A stretch of 64,000 nt of DNA from Lycium barbarum (lineage: Eukaryota; Streptophyta; Magnoliopsida; Solanales; Solanaceae), in assembly GCF_019175385.1 (NCBI RefSeq), contig NC_083339.1, positions 111,461,601-111,525,600 on the forward strand, written 5' to 3'. Positions 1-13,464 of the stretch are shown in pieces (positions within the stretch are counted from its first letter, which is position 1; each line of letters starts with the position of its first letter). Position numbers and translations under genes: made by a program. The notes beneath the pieces were generated by a model that had not been told where the DNA came from, made no database searches, and saw only the letters and a program-made list of their open reading frames with translations.

Positions 1-1139
1 AGTTAATCCCAATGTTCCTTTTTTTAAGTTGTGGATAATTTCCTTGAGGTTCAAACTTTGTTTCGTTAGAGTCTTTTAAAACTGTTGACTGCCTTAGCTT
101 GGACATACTAGTATTCCAATTAGATTGCTTTCGTATCCTGGTAGTACTTAAATCTAAATATGTCAGCTAATTACGTAAATTTCCTAAAGAAGGTTGCTGC
201 TTATAGCTTTTATGTTAGCAGTTTGTTTAAACTTAGCTTCTGCCTGAAACAATTGAGCTCTTCCATGTTTGAGTCACTGTCCCTTAGGAGGTTTGAAGGA
301 TTAGTTTTTTTTTTTTATTCATATTTGTGCTTTCTGTTTAGTCATTTTGATGAATTATTGATGCTTGATTAAACTTTTCCTTCAGGCAGGTCGTTGTGTT
401 TTGTTTAAAGAAGAGACCTATTGTGTTAAGCCCTTTCTTTCTCTTAAATCACATTGCTAATGCATGTTGTGGTTTCTGCACTTGTTTAAAATTTTATATG
501 CTTTCATGTTGCAAGTATACCATGTTTAATTACGTATATATATGTATATGACCAACATATCTTAGTTAATACATTTATGGGGAGATTAGTGGGTCATTAT
601 GGATTAAGCTTGAACCCTCCCCGGTGTTAGCCATGCCTGGGATTCATGAAATCCCTTGGAACTTGTGCAATATCGGGAAGACGGGGGCAAATGCTTTCCA
701 ATATTAACCTTCTAAGTATCCTTATGAATGTGTATACGCGAGATATACTTAAATATATCCAATATATACATAATCCACCGGTCTGTTTTGAATTTACATT
801 ATATATATGTTTAGCCTTATTTATTGATTACATACTAATCCCTTTCTTCCGTTCTTATGCATGATCATCGCATACGAGTCCAAGGGACTCGTCTCCCTCC
901 GCATTCGGTGTTGGGCTAAAGCCCAACATGATTTTCTCTCCCGTGTCAGCCCTGTCCGAAGCAAAAAAAAAAAAAAAAGATTCTGGGCGGAGGCCCAATA
1001 GCAAGAACAGATCGCTACAGCATTAAAATGGGTCGAACCCATTTAAACATTTTATTTCCGTTGCTTTGTTCTTTTTTTGTATATTTGATTGCTTGACTAA
1101 CATTCACCTTCTCTCTGTTTTTTTTTTTTTTAGTTTAGA
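1..1139. other. Non-coding DNA, no gene supported
   Basis: No open frame here has domain-like content. The stretch from about 595 to 1050 holds short inverted or complementary words around gggctaaagccca, an A-run near 963-978 and text that reads like decayed retroelement sequence, but I find no boundary, primer-binding site or coding motif that proves it. Confidence 0.3.
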
Positions 1140-2262
1140 TGAATCCTAGTAAAATTAGTGGGGATAAGTTTAGTGATAATGAGTAGTGGTGTTTGAGTTT
1201 GCTTTCGAAATAACATACTTAAAGGTTTAATAATTTAGCCCAATAACGGATTCAATCGTTTCTCGCTTCGTAAATGAACGTTATTCTGACATAGTAGCGG
1301 AAATGTTTTAATTCAATTTTCACGAAGTATTTATGTATATCTTTGAAGGAAAACGGGCATTATTTCTATATGATAATGAAAGTATTTTGGTATTTCTTTG
1401 AAAAGGAAAAAATGAGTTTTCAATGTTTCGAAGTCTTTATTTTCGCCAAGTCCCTAATTTAACCATAGAAAAGAATCCGATTATAAAATTATTTTCTTTT
1501 AAACTCACATTAGCTATTTTGTATCTTGTCTATACTCCTAAACCGCAAAAAATCAATTAATACCTCGCCATTTGAGTTATTTCAAATATTTATAAAAACG
1601 CTGCACAAACCCGCATTTTCTTTTACTTATATACACATTATTATATTTTCTGCAAGTCTTATTTTAAATAGCATTATTATATTTTTATTTAAAGTCTTAC
1701 CAACATTTATAAGTCTTATTTTAAATAGCATTTAAAATCTTCTTTTATGCAAATTATTATGTTTTCTACAAGTCTTATTTTAAGTAACATTATTATATTC
1801 TCATTTAAAGCCTTAACAACATTTATAAGTCTTATTTTAAATAGCATTTAAAGTCTTCTTTTATGCAAATTATTATATTTTCTACAAGTCTTATTTTAAA
1901 TAGCATTATTATGTTTTCCTTTAAAACCTTAGCAACATTTACAAGCCATTTTCTTAAAATTTAAATGCTATATTTGCATCTTTAGCCTTAATTAATTGAC
2001 CTAAGCTTGATCGGTTAACCGTAGTTAACAGATTCTAAAGGATGCCTAACTCCTTCCCTTTAGGATAATCAAGAACCCTTACCTAGAATCATATTAGTTA
2101 AGCGGACCATTAACGGAGGTTTGGTTAGGCTTTATCTTAGTCAATGATTAGGTGTCCTAATTTACCGTTAAATTAATTAAGTGGCGACTCCTTAAAATAA
2201 AACAAAATAGGAATCACCAATATGTTGTACTCTACTTTGACCCGTTTAAATGGGGTATAACA
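1140..2262. other. Probable degenerate LTR-retroelement segment
   Basis: The block ends with text around gtggcgactcc (about 2191) and ggggtataaca (2252-2262). These resemble sequence near LTR/primer-site junctions of large plant Gypsy elements as I recall them. It has no coding frame. Boundaries are uncertain because I cannot find a matching target-site duplication. A 116-bp tandem repeat lies inside. Confidence 0.3.
1637..1975. repeat. Tandem repeat, 116-bp period, about 2.9 copies
   Basis: The word tgcaagtcttatttta/tacaagtcttatttta recurs at 1651, 1767 and 1883, giving a period of exactly 116 bp. Units one and two match over nearly their whole length with scattered substitutions; the third diverges after about 90 bases. 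The unit is AT-rich and non-coding. Confidence 0.85.
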
Positions 2263-2783
2263 ATGTGTAATAACAAGTCATTAGTTGGTCAACTATGCAC
2301 TATTAATTTATGTCCATCCTATGGCGTGTGAATATAGTGCAGTTCTGCAAGGCAAAGTGCGGTTGAGCTATCTTAATCCATTATCATATTCTTTATAGGT
2401 GGTGTATTACTCTGCAAAATACACTTGATGGGTGGACCTATATGAGTGTGAAGTGGTGCCGCTTCTATAAAATATGAAGAGTTTCTAAAGCACTCATGAA
2501 TACCAGGACACGCGCATGACCTCTTAGCGCAAAACCGCGATAACGACAAAGATTGTGCGAGTATAATGTGATAGAATAAAATCATGAGCTTACAAAAGAA
2601 TTATTGGTTCATATAAGTTCTAAACTTCACCAATTATTCTGTAAGTATAATCTTATTTTATCTAAGTCTAGTTTATAGTCTACCCGACACCAGATTCAAC
2701 GCATTTTACTCATATGTGAAAACCCAACAAAAACTTTCTTATTATATTCTATTTCTTATTATCTTTTTAAGACAGTGGGGGAT
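2263..2783 (+). mobile_element. Copia-type internal relic with polypurine tract
   Basis: This stretch has no long open frame, but it leads directly into a purine tract (agtggggga, about 2774-2782) and then the TG of an LTR. That is the usual 3' arrangement of a Copia retrotransposon on the plus strand. No 5' LTR or primer-binding site is present, so it is truncated. Confidence 0.45.
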
Positions 2784-3579
2784 TGTTGAAAAAATAGTTA
2801 GTATCTCGAAAAGAAAATATTGTCTAGGTTCATTTGTGAAATGAAAAAACAGATCCATTTGAATGGTCCTCAGATTCAATTTGGGCAAACGTATTTGACT
2901 CTCTTTGAATGGCCTTAATTGGCCATTATTCTCACATATCTCTGACGTTCCTTGGATATTGTAACAGACCATTATTATCCTCCTTTATTAGCCTTTAACT
3001 TCTAATTACTGTTGAGTCATAATCTTCTTATTTAATTGGAGGCTCTTTAGTCATCTTGGAAAATATATATATAGAGAGCCCGTTTGGATTGGCTTATAAG
3101 TTACTTATAAGTTGTTTTCAATTTTTTTGAATGTTTGGCTGGCCAGCTTAAAGTCATTTTGTGCTTAAAATAAGCTCAAAAAAATAATTGAGCCCATTTG
3201 ACTTAACTTATCTAAAACAGTTTATAAGCTGAAAACAGCTTATAACCAAAAAAAAAAAGTTAGACTACCCAACTTATTTTTTTTAGTAAACAGCTTATAA
3301 GCATAAGCCCATCCAAACAGGCTCATATTCTAGTCCTTTTCTTCTAGTGGGATAGATCTGAAAACATTCCTTCCATTATAGTGTGTTGGGTTTTCTTCTT
3401 TAAAATCTTTGTTAGATTCTGGCTCCTAATTTTATACTAGAAGAGCTTGTTGAATCCTGGGAGATACAGTCATACCGGGTGAAATATCCTTAAGGACAAT
3501 GTCTTAATTGACATGCCTCAAGCTTTAAAGAATTCCCTACAAGTGTTCGTGATCAAGTATTTCCATAAGATTTCCAACA
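2784..3579 (+). mobile_element. Copia 3' LTR, interrupted by a MITE
   Basis: The segment begins TGTTG and ends CAACA, the short inverted termini typical of Copia LTRs, and is preceded by a polypurine tract. Removing the 248-bp MITE at 3077-3324 leaves about 550 bp, a normal LTR size. No partner LTR is in the window. Confidence 0.6.
3077..3324. mobile_element. MITE with long terminal inverted repeats
   Basis: The left end gagcccgtttggat is matched by the right end atccaaacaggctc in inverse orientation, with about 25 bp of imperfect inverted match including the adjoining cttata words. The interior is AT-rich and non-coding. I could not identify a clean target-site duplication in the AT-rich flanks, so the superfamily is unassigned; hAT-like is plausible. 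Confidence 0.75.
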
Positions 3580-3889
3580 ATAGAATATCAACTAAAACTA
3601 GACAACCGTAGGTAATCCTAGTACTCAAATTAACATCTATAGTCCCAGCAGCCAACCCATTTCTGTTGTATACCTCTTGATAGCTAGAGCCTGACGCAAA
3701 GAATCCTTGTCCAAATTGAGTGGTCTTCCTGATTTTGTTTCAAATGACTGGTCTAGTCAATCTTGAAGTAGGAAGATTGCGGACGTTGATAGTTAAACCT
3801 GAACATGGAGTCCAGTTACTGTTATGATTTATTGGAATATGAAAAAGTAAAACCAGTCGAGAATTCTAGTAGAAAAGACTCAGGAGCTG

Positions 3890-4586
3890 ATGTGGTAATT
3901 AACTGGTTAATTTCTACATAAATTCTTGCCACAAAAGTAAGGTCAAATTAAAACCAAAGTAGGCGTTTAAGACAAGTTGTATAACACTACCTTCTGCATC
4001 AGTACCGTATTAAGCGGAATGTTTGTATTGGGATATTAAGTAGAGACAGTAACAGGGCAGCTCTCCTTTGGCGTGTCAGCTGAAATATGTGATGACATGC
4101 CAATAGAGAGTAGCCCTATCACTGTTTTGCTTATAAATTCAAGAATATTTATTATCATTCACCAACTCACTTATTTTCTCATTTTTCTGCTTTTGTTTCA
4201 TCACAGCAGAGTCTCGCATGCTTTTATAGAGCATGGTTCTCAGTTTATAAGACGGAATAAACCCCTAAATTAGAATCGGCATATCCTAAGGAAATTTTAT
4301 GTCGTGTGGCCTAGGGTATATCTTCTTGCTTTTTCTAGGGTCAGAATATGGGAAAATTTCATATCCCTTTACCATTTTCATTTTTTGAAAGCTCCTTTAA
4401 AAAAATAGTTTCATCAGATTCCCACTATTGCCTTGTCCATGAATTTACTTTTTAGGTGAAATACTGAAAAAAGTTGCTAAAAGCTGGAGGTGCTGCTTGA
4501 TTTTGTGCCTATGAAGTGTCACTTGAATTTTTTACAGCATATCCTTAGTCATATTCCTCATTTGACTCTTCCTTTTTCCATCTACC
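3890..4586 (+). repeat. Segment with an inverted partner at 32970-33725
   Basis: Long colinear similarity exists to the reverse complement of 32970-33725. Anchors include gacagtaacagggcagctct, tcctttggcgtgtcag, ccaatagagagtagccctat and tatagagcat. Similarity resumes beyond the MITE at 4587-4866, to about 4960. No coding frame is conserved between the copies. It may be a duplicated gene 5' region or an old non-autonomous element; I cannot tell which. Confidence 0.75.
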
Positions 4587-4866
4587 GTGCCGTTTGGCCA
4601 TAAATATCAAAAACAAATTCACTTTTTTTGGAATTTTTAAAGTTGGAGTTGGAGCTGTGTTTGACAATAGTTTTTGAAATTGTAGTTTTTGGTGAAATAT
4701 AGTTGTAAAAAAAGTGATTTTTTTTTAAAAATAATTTTTTTGAGTTTTTGATATTCTGGAATACAACTTCAAGTTGTATTCGGAGTATTTATGGCCAAAC
4801 GCCTAAAAGTAAAAAAGTGAAAAAATTTCCAAAAAAAAGTGAATAATTTTTATGGTCAAATGGCAC
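4587..4866. mobile_element. MITE, 280 bp, with inverted termini
   Basis: The left end gtgccgtttggccataaa is the inverse of the right end tttatggtcaaatggcac with two mismatches. An internal palindrome, gaatacaacttcaagttg with its continuation, lies near 4758. The partner segment at 32970-33725 lacks this sequence, which supports insertion. Only a weak ctac flank match is visible as a possible target duplication. Confidence 0.8.
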
Positions 4867-5280
4867 CTACATTTCTATTTCAGGTTCGTTATTGCTTTCC
4901 TGTGGCTTTTCGATTTTCCGAGTGCTAGTCTCACTTATATAGGCGCTTTTTGAGTTCTCTCATATTACTGAAAAGTGTCGTCATTTATTCTCGTTTGCAT
5001 ATGATCAGTTAATTAAAGCACCTTTGAGCACGTACAGTACAATATTAATTTAGCAAATTTGAGTGCGACCCACAATGCAAAATTAATCTTTATCTCCTAA
5101 GACATTCAAGTTTAATGAAACTGAACGATTTCTGAGTCTGGATGTCATATAAGAATGATTTTTTTTGTTATTATATAAACTGTTAAATCTCTTCGACATT
5201 AAGGAAGATTATAGATTATTGTGCAATATCAAAGAGGTTCAAAAATTGCTGTGTGATGTTCTAGTATTTTCTTGCACTCC

Positions 5281-5288
5281 TTGGAGCT
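5281..5288. repeat. Left 8-bp target-site duplication of hAT copy 1
   Basis: ttggagct here is repeated exactly at 13457-13464. Eight bases is the target duplication length of hAT transposons. Confidence 0.85.
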
Positions 5289-5758
5289 AAGTCTGTCAAC
5301 CGGTTTGGTTTAACCGATTCAAACCGGTAACTGGACCGGTAAAACCGGAACCGGTAACCGTTTAAAACATACCAGTCCGGTTTCGATTTTTTGTGAACGG
5401 AACCGGACTGGTTAAACCGATCAATTTTTTTTATTTTTTTTTAAATGTAGCCGTTGGGTATATGAGCTGGACCGTTGGCCAACGGTCCATTTGCAAAAAT
5501 GGTCGTTGGCAAACGGTTCCAAACTCCCCTTTTGGCCCCCCAACCACCCAAACCTTTTTTTTAACACTTTAACCCATCTCCCACCCTTATATAAACCCCT
5601 CTCCATTTCAATTTTAATCCAAACCAATTCACTTTTCTTTTTCTCTCAATTAAATATTATAAAGTTTTATTCTAGTTTCAATTATTAATTTTGCAATTAT
5701 AATATTGTTGGTGGAGTTGGTGATTTTGCAACAATCCGAAGTAGCTTTGGTGGATTTG

Positions 5759-5763
5759 CAATT
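5759..5763. repeat. Left 5-bp target-site duplication of solo LTR
   Basis: caatt here is repeated exactly at 8971-8975. The uninterrupted site is seen in hAT copy 2 (reverse strand near 31110-31125), where the flanks join with a single caatt. Confidence 0.9.
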
Positions 5764-8700
5764 TGTCACGACTCAACCCCGTAGGCCGCGACTAGTGTCC
5801 GTGCTGGACACCCGTACGTACCCAATAACCCAAACCAGCATATTAGCAGAATATATAAATGTAAGAGTTAATTGGCGTTACTAATTATCACAGATAAGCA
5901 GATTTAGCGCGTGGAAGCCGATAAGGCTATCACAGATCACATCAACCCAAAACATATACACAACCCACATGTATGTCTACAGACCTCTACGAACAACAAA
6001 CAAATCATAAGACGGGACAGGGCCCCGTCATACCCCTGAATAACATACATATGTGCAACAGAAGAGTCTGTACCCAAAATATAGGCTCCGGGCAAGGGAG
6101 CACTCCAAGACAGCAGAATAGGATCCTAAGCGGGCGGATCAGCAAATCGATCGTCTGTACCTGTGTGGCATGAAACGCAGCCCCCAAGGAAAGGGGGTCA
6201 GTACGGAATATGTACCGAGTATGTAAAGCATAAAGTACAATAAACAGAATCATAATCTGAACAGAGGGTACAAAATATAAGTACAGTAACCGGAATGTCA
6301 AAATGCTTACTCACAGAACAAAGATAATACATGTCAGAGCATATGCCATATCCGGCCCCCATTATGGGACTCGGTGAACAGAACGTGGTCGCCACCCCGT
6401 CACTGGCGCCACAACACAGCATACTCCAGAGTAGGGAATGGCTCCGTAACATATCATATCATATCAGAATGTGCACATATCAAACATATCAGATGGTCAT
6501 ATCATATCATATTATCATATATCAGAATGTGTGTACATGGCACAACATACTCCACAACCCATGTACATGTATACCTGCCCCCTCACATCGAGGCACGACG
6601 AACAATGCAGTGGAATACGCGTGATAACATATCCTGGCCCTGGCTCAGTGAAGGAAACATTGAGGCATCCACGAATGGAGTAGTGAGAAACTAATGCAAT
6701 ATAAAATATAACACATTTACGGAGACTCAATAGCATAATTCAGATGACAAACCATATAAAGAAACTAAACGGTAATCATAGCGTATGCCTTACGGATGTC
6801 ACAATGGTTTATGTCAAAATAAGTTTTCTGAAATCGTTTTCATGTTTCAAAATACGTTGTGGGACTTACGAAATACTTCAAAACAACTGTCGTATAGTAG
6901 TTAGAAAAGTAGCCAAGAGTTTCCTTTGAATTCCACTTCAAAATAAGTCAAACGCAACAAATCAGAAAAATCCGGGAATAGTGGGCCCACCTGGGATCAA
7001 ATGAGGTGGCGTACATAATTTACGTATGTTACACTTCATAACATCACTTATGAGAGTTTTAAAGTAGTCGGGTCCTATTTGTGCAAGTTCTAGATGTTTA
7101 GGCAATTTTTCCAACTATTCATAACATATTCAATTCAATTCTACTGAATGAAAAAGAGGCAAATTTAGGTGCGGATTTCTAAGAGTAGAGTCGTCCCCAA
7201 GGCTCGTATCCAAGCCTATCATACATAGGACATGCCAAGAGAAGAATAGGTAAAGTTTTACATACCTTATTCGCTCCTTACGCTTCTCCAAATTCAAATC
7301 CCGTTTCGTCCAAAATCTACAATTGGTCATATTTACCAAATATTAATCATAAGGCTTTAAGAATTCAATCTTAACCAATTCTTGTCTACAGAAATTTGGG
7401 CAGCATCTCCCCTATATATACAACATCCCCGAGATTTAACTCGGCTTAAATATCAACAACCATACCAACAACAATACCAATAATCATCAACAATCGATTA
7501 GAAACGCATTCTATCATAAATTGTCTTCTTTTCCAAATAGTGCAACAACTTCCAATTCAACTTTGCACTTTCAAATCAATATCAACATTTCCACATTCAT
7601 ACACTAATTTAAGATCATTCAAACATAAGCCAAGAATATTCCAAGCCATATATCCAATATTCAACAATTCCATCAATTCAATATTCCACCCAAAGTTCCT
7701 ACATATGCAACAAAACCATCACAACACATTTTCTACTTACGAATTCATAACCAACAACAATAATCCACACTTTAACAACTTCATTTCCATAATATCATAA
7801 GATCATACTAAAATGACATAATCTTCTACAATCAACTTCAATGCCAAATTAAACCATTTAGCCTTCATTTACATTATAAGGATCACAACAACACAACTAA
7901 CATATTAAACAACATTAGTTCATTTCCATTTTTCTCTTCCACACCACACGGCTCCATACCCAATTTACAACTTCAACCAAATTCATTCAACTTTCATTTC
8001 CAATATGAATTCCACCATACCCACAACTAGAATACAACATAAAATTCAACTCATCTTATCTATACAACATTACACACACACGACTACATATATATATACA
8101 CACCCACTTTGCAAACTTCCATATTTCATAAATTCTACTCATTTCTACATACTACAACATAAACAAACCTTCATAACATAATAAAAAGGAATTAATTCTT
8201 ACCTTTTTCTCCCAACTTCTTCACTTGACTAAGTTGTTAAATTGGTGAAACAAGCTCCCTATCTTCCAAAATAACTACACCAAGTTGTAGAGGACCCTTG
8301 AATTAGTAGAAATACCACAAGAAAATAATTTTTGGAGGAAGATTTCAAAGGGGCGAGAATTCATGGACATGGCCGAATGGCCTTGTTCTCTTTGCTCTTG
8401 TTGTTTTGTTTTTCTCCTTGTCTTATTTCTTGAAACTTCTATATGTTTCAAGACAACTTAATGGTCCCTTATATTAATTATCACATGGATAATTCACTTG
8501 GGCTTGGGTCCTTTTTATGGACCATGGCCGGATGGCCCCTATTGGGCCTCTTCTTCCCCCTTTTTTTTTGTCATGGGCCTAACCCGGTTGGCCCCGAGTT
8601 GGGCCTAGCCACTGACCTTTCGACCTTAAAACGTCCATATCTCCTTGTACCGATGTCACCTGGGAACCCACGACCTATGGTTGGAAAGCTAATTCAATTA

Positions 8701-8970
8701 TCTACAACCTCTATTTCTTGGTATTTTTCCAAATTCCAAACTTATAATACCGTTTTTTCCCCTCAAAGGCAGGTCACCCGAAAACGTTTTCTTAAAAATA
8801 TTCGTTTGGAGGGCTTCTACTTTGATTTGGCGCAAGGGTCCTTCATGAGTTGTGTTTAACTTTACATATGTGATTCATATAACTTGTCACATGTTCCAAA
8901 AAAAATCTTGATGTGTGGGCCCCACCTCACCTTACAATTAATCCGACGTTCAAAAATACGGGATATAACA
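5764..8970. mobile_element. Solo LTR of a Gypsy-type element, 3.2 kb, nested in hAT copy 1
   Basis: It begins TGTCACGACTC and ends GATATAACA (TG...CA), flanked by the 5-bp duplication caatt. hAT copy 2 shows the empty site, so the borders are certain. There are no internal repeats, primer site or polymerase frames inside, so this is one LTR left by recombination, or an unusually simple non-coding element. It is long for an LTR, but long LTRs are known in plant Gypsy families. Frames within it, such as 8443-8859 (138 codons), have no recognisable domain and look fortuitous. Confidence 0.85.
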
Positions 8971-9148
8971 CAATTCTAGCCGCCTTCACTTTGTTTGAAA
9001 TTATTCCGGCAATTTGGTACCTTCGTTCCAACTCTATCTTTATTTTTCGCTATTTAATTTACGCAATTTAATTCTAGCAATTTAATTTGTTGCAATTTAT
9101 TTTCTTGTGATTTATATGAGTGTGATCTAAATTAATTCTATTTAATAT

Positions 9149-11400
9149 TGGCAAAGAGATTTAGACGTGGTGCCGGTAGTAGTGGTATTGTTAGGGTGGG
9201 TTTAATGAGGAAAGATTTGTGAACGAAACACCTAATTTAGGTATTGATGTTGGTGGAAATAATCCACTTTTAGATCATGAGGCAATGCAACAACATTATA
9301 TCGACACTTTTAATGAAATTGATGATGATGATGATGAAACACAAGCCCCCGAAAATCCCATAGGATATACAGGTCCTGCACAATCACATACATAAGACAA
9401 ACCGCCAAGAACTCATAAGCCAACCGCTAAAATTTGAAAATTTATGACTAAGAATAAGGAAAGCCAAAAAGCTAAATGTACCATATGTGGACAAGTATTT
9501 GCTTTTAGGCAACAAACTAATAAGGATGGTGGAACAAGTATACTAAATAATCATTTGAGAGTTAAACATATGGATGTTTGGGGAGAGAAAGCGGGTTCAA
9601 ATGTGGGCGGTATTCAAATGATGATAGACCCACGAACCGGTAAATTTTTTAAGTATGACAAGAAAAAAGAGCGTGTAGAAATAGCTAAAATGGTTGCTTT
9701 TGATGCTCTACCATTTTCCTTTCCTTCAGGTTTGGGGTTTGTTACTTATATTCAACGTTGTTATAATCCGTTATTTGAGGGTATTCCTAGAAGTACTTGT
9801 AGAACGGATGTTATAGATTTGTATAAAAAAATATAGATTTTATTTGCACCATGTATTTAATTCTTTAAATTGTAATGTTTCTCTTACTGCCGATTTGGGT
9901 CTTAGTTTTAACAAGTTAGATTTTTTTGCTATTACATGTCATTGAGTTGACGATAATTGGGTGATGCAAAAAAGAATTATAGCTTTTTATATAATGAAGG
10001 GAAAGGTCATCACGATGGGAAATTTTTAGCGGATTCAATGTCTACTATTATGAGATTTATTAACATTTATAGAAAAAACACTTTGTATTGCTTTACATAA
10101 TGCTTCTAATAATACAAAGGCGATTGGTCTTTTAAAAAGGGAATTAAACCCTCCACTAAAAAATATTTTTCATGTGAGATGTAGTTGTCACATTTTAAAC
10201 TTAATTGTTAAAGATGTGTTTTGAAGATTCTATCAAAAAGTTAGAAATGCGGTTGCGTTTTCTTTTTGTAAAGCTAATAGGGCAAAACTGAGAGATTTTA
10301 AGAATTCTTGTGTGGAAAATAGCCTTAGACCTAGGAAAATTCAAGTAGAAGTTGAGACTAGGTAGAACTACACTTATATTATGTTACAACAAGCATATGA
10401 ATATAGGATTCCCATACAACAAGTTCACAACCATTTTAGTACAAATAGTGATGATTGGTTAAATATTACCGATTAGGAAGATGTTAAGGAATGTGTTGAA
10501 CTCTTACAAGAATTTTATAATGCAACTCTTGCTTTTTCTAGACAATTCTATCCCACGGTAACCGGAATTTTATCCTACTTAGCGGAAATAGCTAGAGTTT
10601 TACAAGAGTATAAAAATAAATCCGGTTATCAAGCGTCTATTTTTAATATGACAACAAAATTTAAGAAGTATTGTTTTTCGATCCCAACTTTATTTATATT
10701 GGGTTCTCTTTTAAATCCTTGTTTTAAAATGTCTTATACTAGAGCATTGGTTAATCAAATTTATACCTTTTTAGAAGTTAAACCATCTTTAACTGAAGCT
10801 GCGCTCGCTATTGATGCCGAGTTTAGAAAAGTTTTTAATCATTATTCTAATTTGGAAGAAAATGCTACACTCGTTGCTCCTCGCCCTACTACTTCTCAAA
10901 GTAGCAAAAAGGGCTTGTCGAGTTTGTCGCATTTAAAAGTTTTATATTCAAATCCAACTCCTTCTTGTAATGCAAACTTTGATGAATATCACCTTTATTT
11001 GATGCAACAAAATGTGGATATCAACCAACTAAATGATTTGGACGTCTTAGCATGGTGGAAGAAATACAAGGCGAGTTATCCGATACTTTCAAGAATGGCT
11101 CGAGATATCCTTACGGTTCAATTATCAATCGTGGCTTCGGAGAGTGCATTTAGCCAAGTAAGACAACAAATTGGAGACCACAGACACTCATTATTCGGAT
11201 TTAGCTTGCAAATACTAGTGTGCATTCGCGATTGGATTAGATAGGAGCGACGCAACCAAAACTTAGAAGCGGTGGAAGGCGAAGAGGAAGAGATTGAAGA
11301 TTTGATAGCAAGTGGAGTGGACCAATATGAAGACTTTGAAGATATCTCCATGGCTGAATATGATATGGCGGATATTAGTCAAATGATTGACACTTTTTGA
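9149..11400 (+). pseudogene. hAT transposase, decayed (copy 1)
   Basis: This is the relic of an Ac-like hAT transposase, the nuclear enzyme that would cut the element at its inverted termini. A BED-type zinc finger is visible (CTICGQVF near 9478 with paired His in the HLRVKH region near 9555). The C-terminal hAT dimerisation region is well preserved (WWKKYKASYP, then VASESAFSQ, around 11050-11160). Compared with copy 2, the start ATG is lost and in-frame stops lie at 9393, 9435, 9943, 10363, 10474 and 11242; small indels also occur near 9990, 10070 and 10210. Four stops replace Trp codons and one replaces a Gln codon of copy 2; the sixth (11242) is TCG to TAG. The longest surviving pieces are 9444-9836 and 10648-11244. 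It cannot make a full enzyme. Confidence 0.9.
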
Positions 11401-11826
11401 TTTTATTATTCTACTATTTCTTTGCAACTCATGTATTATTTGCAAGTTTAAAAAAAACTACAACTTGCAAATAAATGTTATCCATGAATGAATAAAATAT
11501 ATGGCTCATTGAGCTTTCTTCTATTTACTTGTATTCATATTTTTACTTATATTAAGTTAGGAATATACCTAAAATATACTTATAATATACATCTACTTAA
11601 ATTAAAAACTAGATAGTTATATACTTGACAAATAACTAAAATATACTAAGAATATACTTATAATATTAATATACTTAATTCATAAAATAGGAATTTATAA
11701 ACTTAGAAAAAAACTTAAGCTATAAATAACTTAAGTTATAATACATATAACTTAAACATATATAAGTATATATAGTATACATATAATTTGAACATGTATA
11801 AGTATATATAGTATACTTATAACTTA

Positions 11827-13286
<1,460 letters not shown>

Positions 13287-13456
13287 AAAAAACAAAAAAA
13301 GGGGGTTTTCTAACGTTTGGACTGGTCCGATTCCGATTTCAAGTTTGAAACCAGTAAACCGGAACCGGTGGCCGGTTCCGATTTTTAGACTGGAAATCGG
13401 CCGATTTTATAACCGGTTACCGGTCCGGTTCCGGTGAAACCGGTTGACAAGCTTAC

Positions 13457-13464
13457 TTGGAGCT
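13457..13464. repeat. Right 8-bp target-site duplication of hAT copy 1
   Basis: ttggagct, an exact match to 5281-5288. Confidence 0.85.

Noticed and set aside
6005..6736. Cluster of overlapping frames on both strands
   Set aside because: All are within the solo LTR and overlap in several frames with no protein-like pattern.
8443..8859. 138-codon frame inside the 3.2 kb solo LTR
   Set aside because: No domain, membership in an LTR, and no codon signature; best explained as chance.
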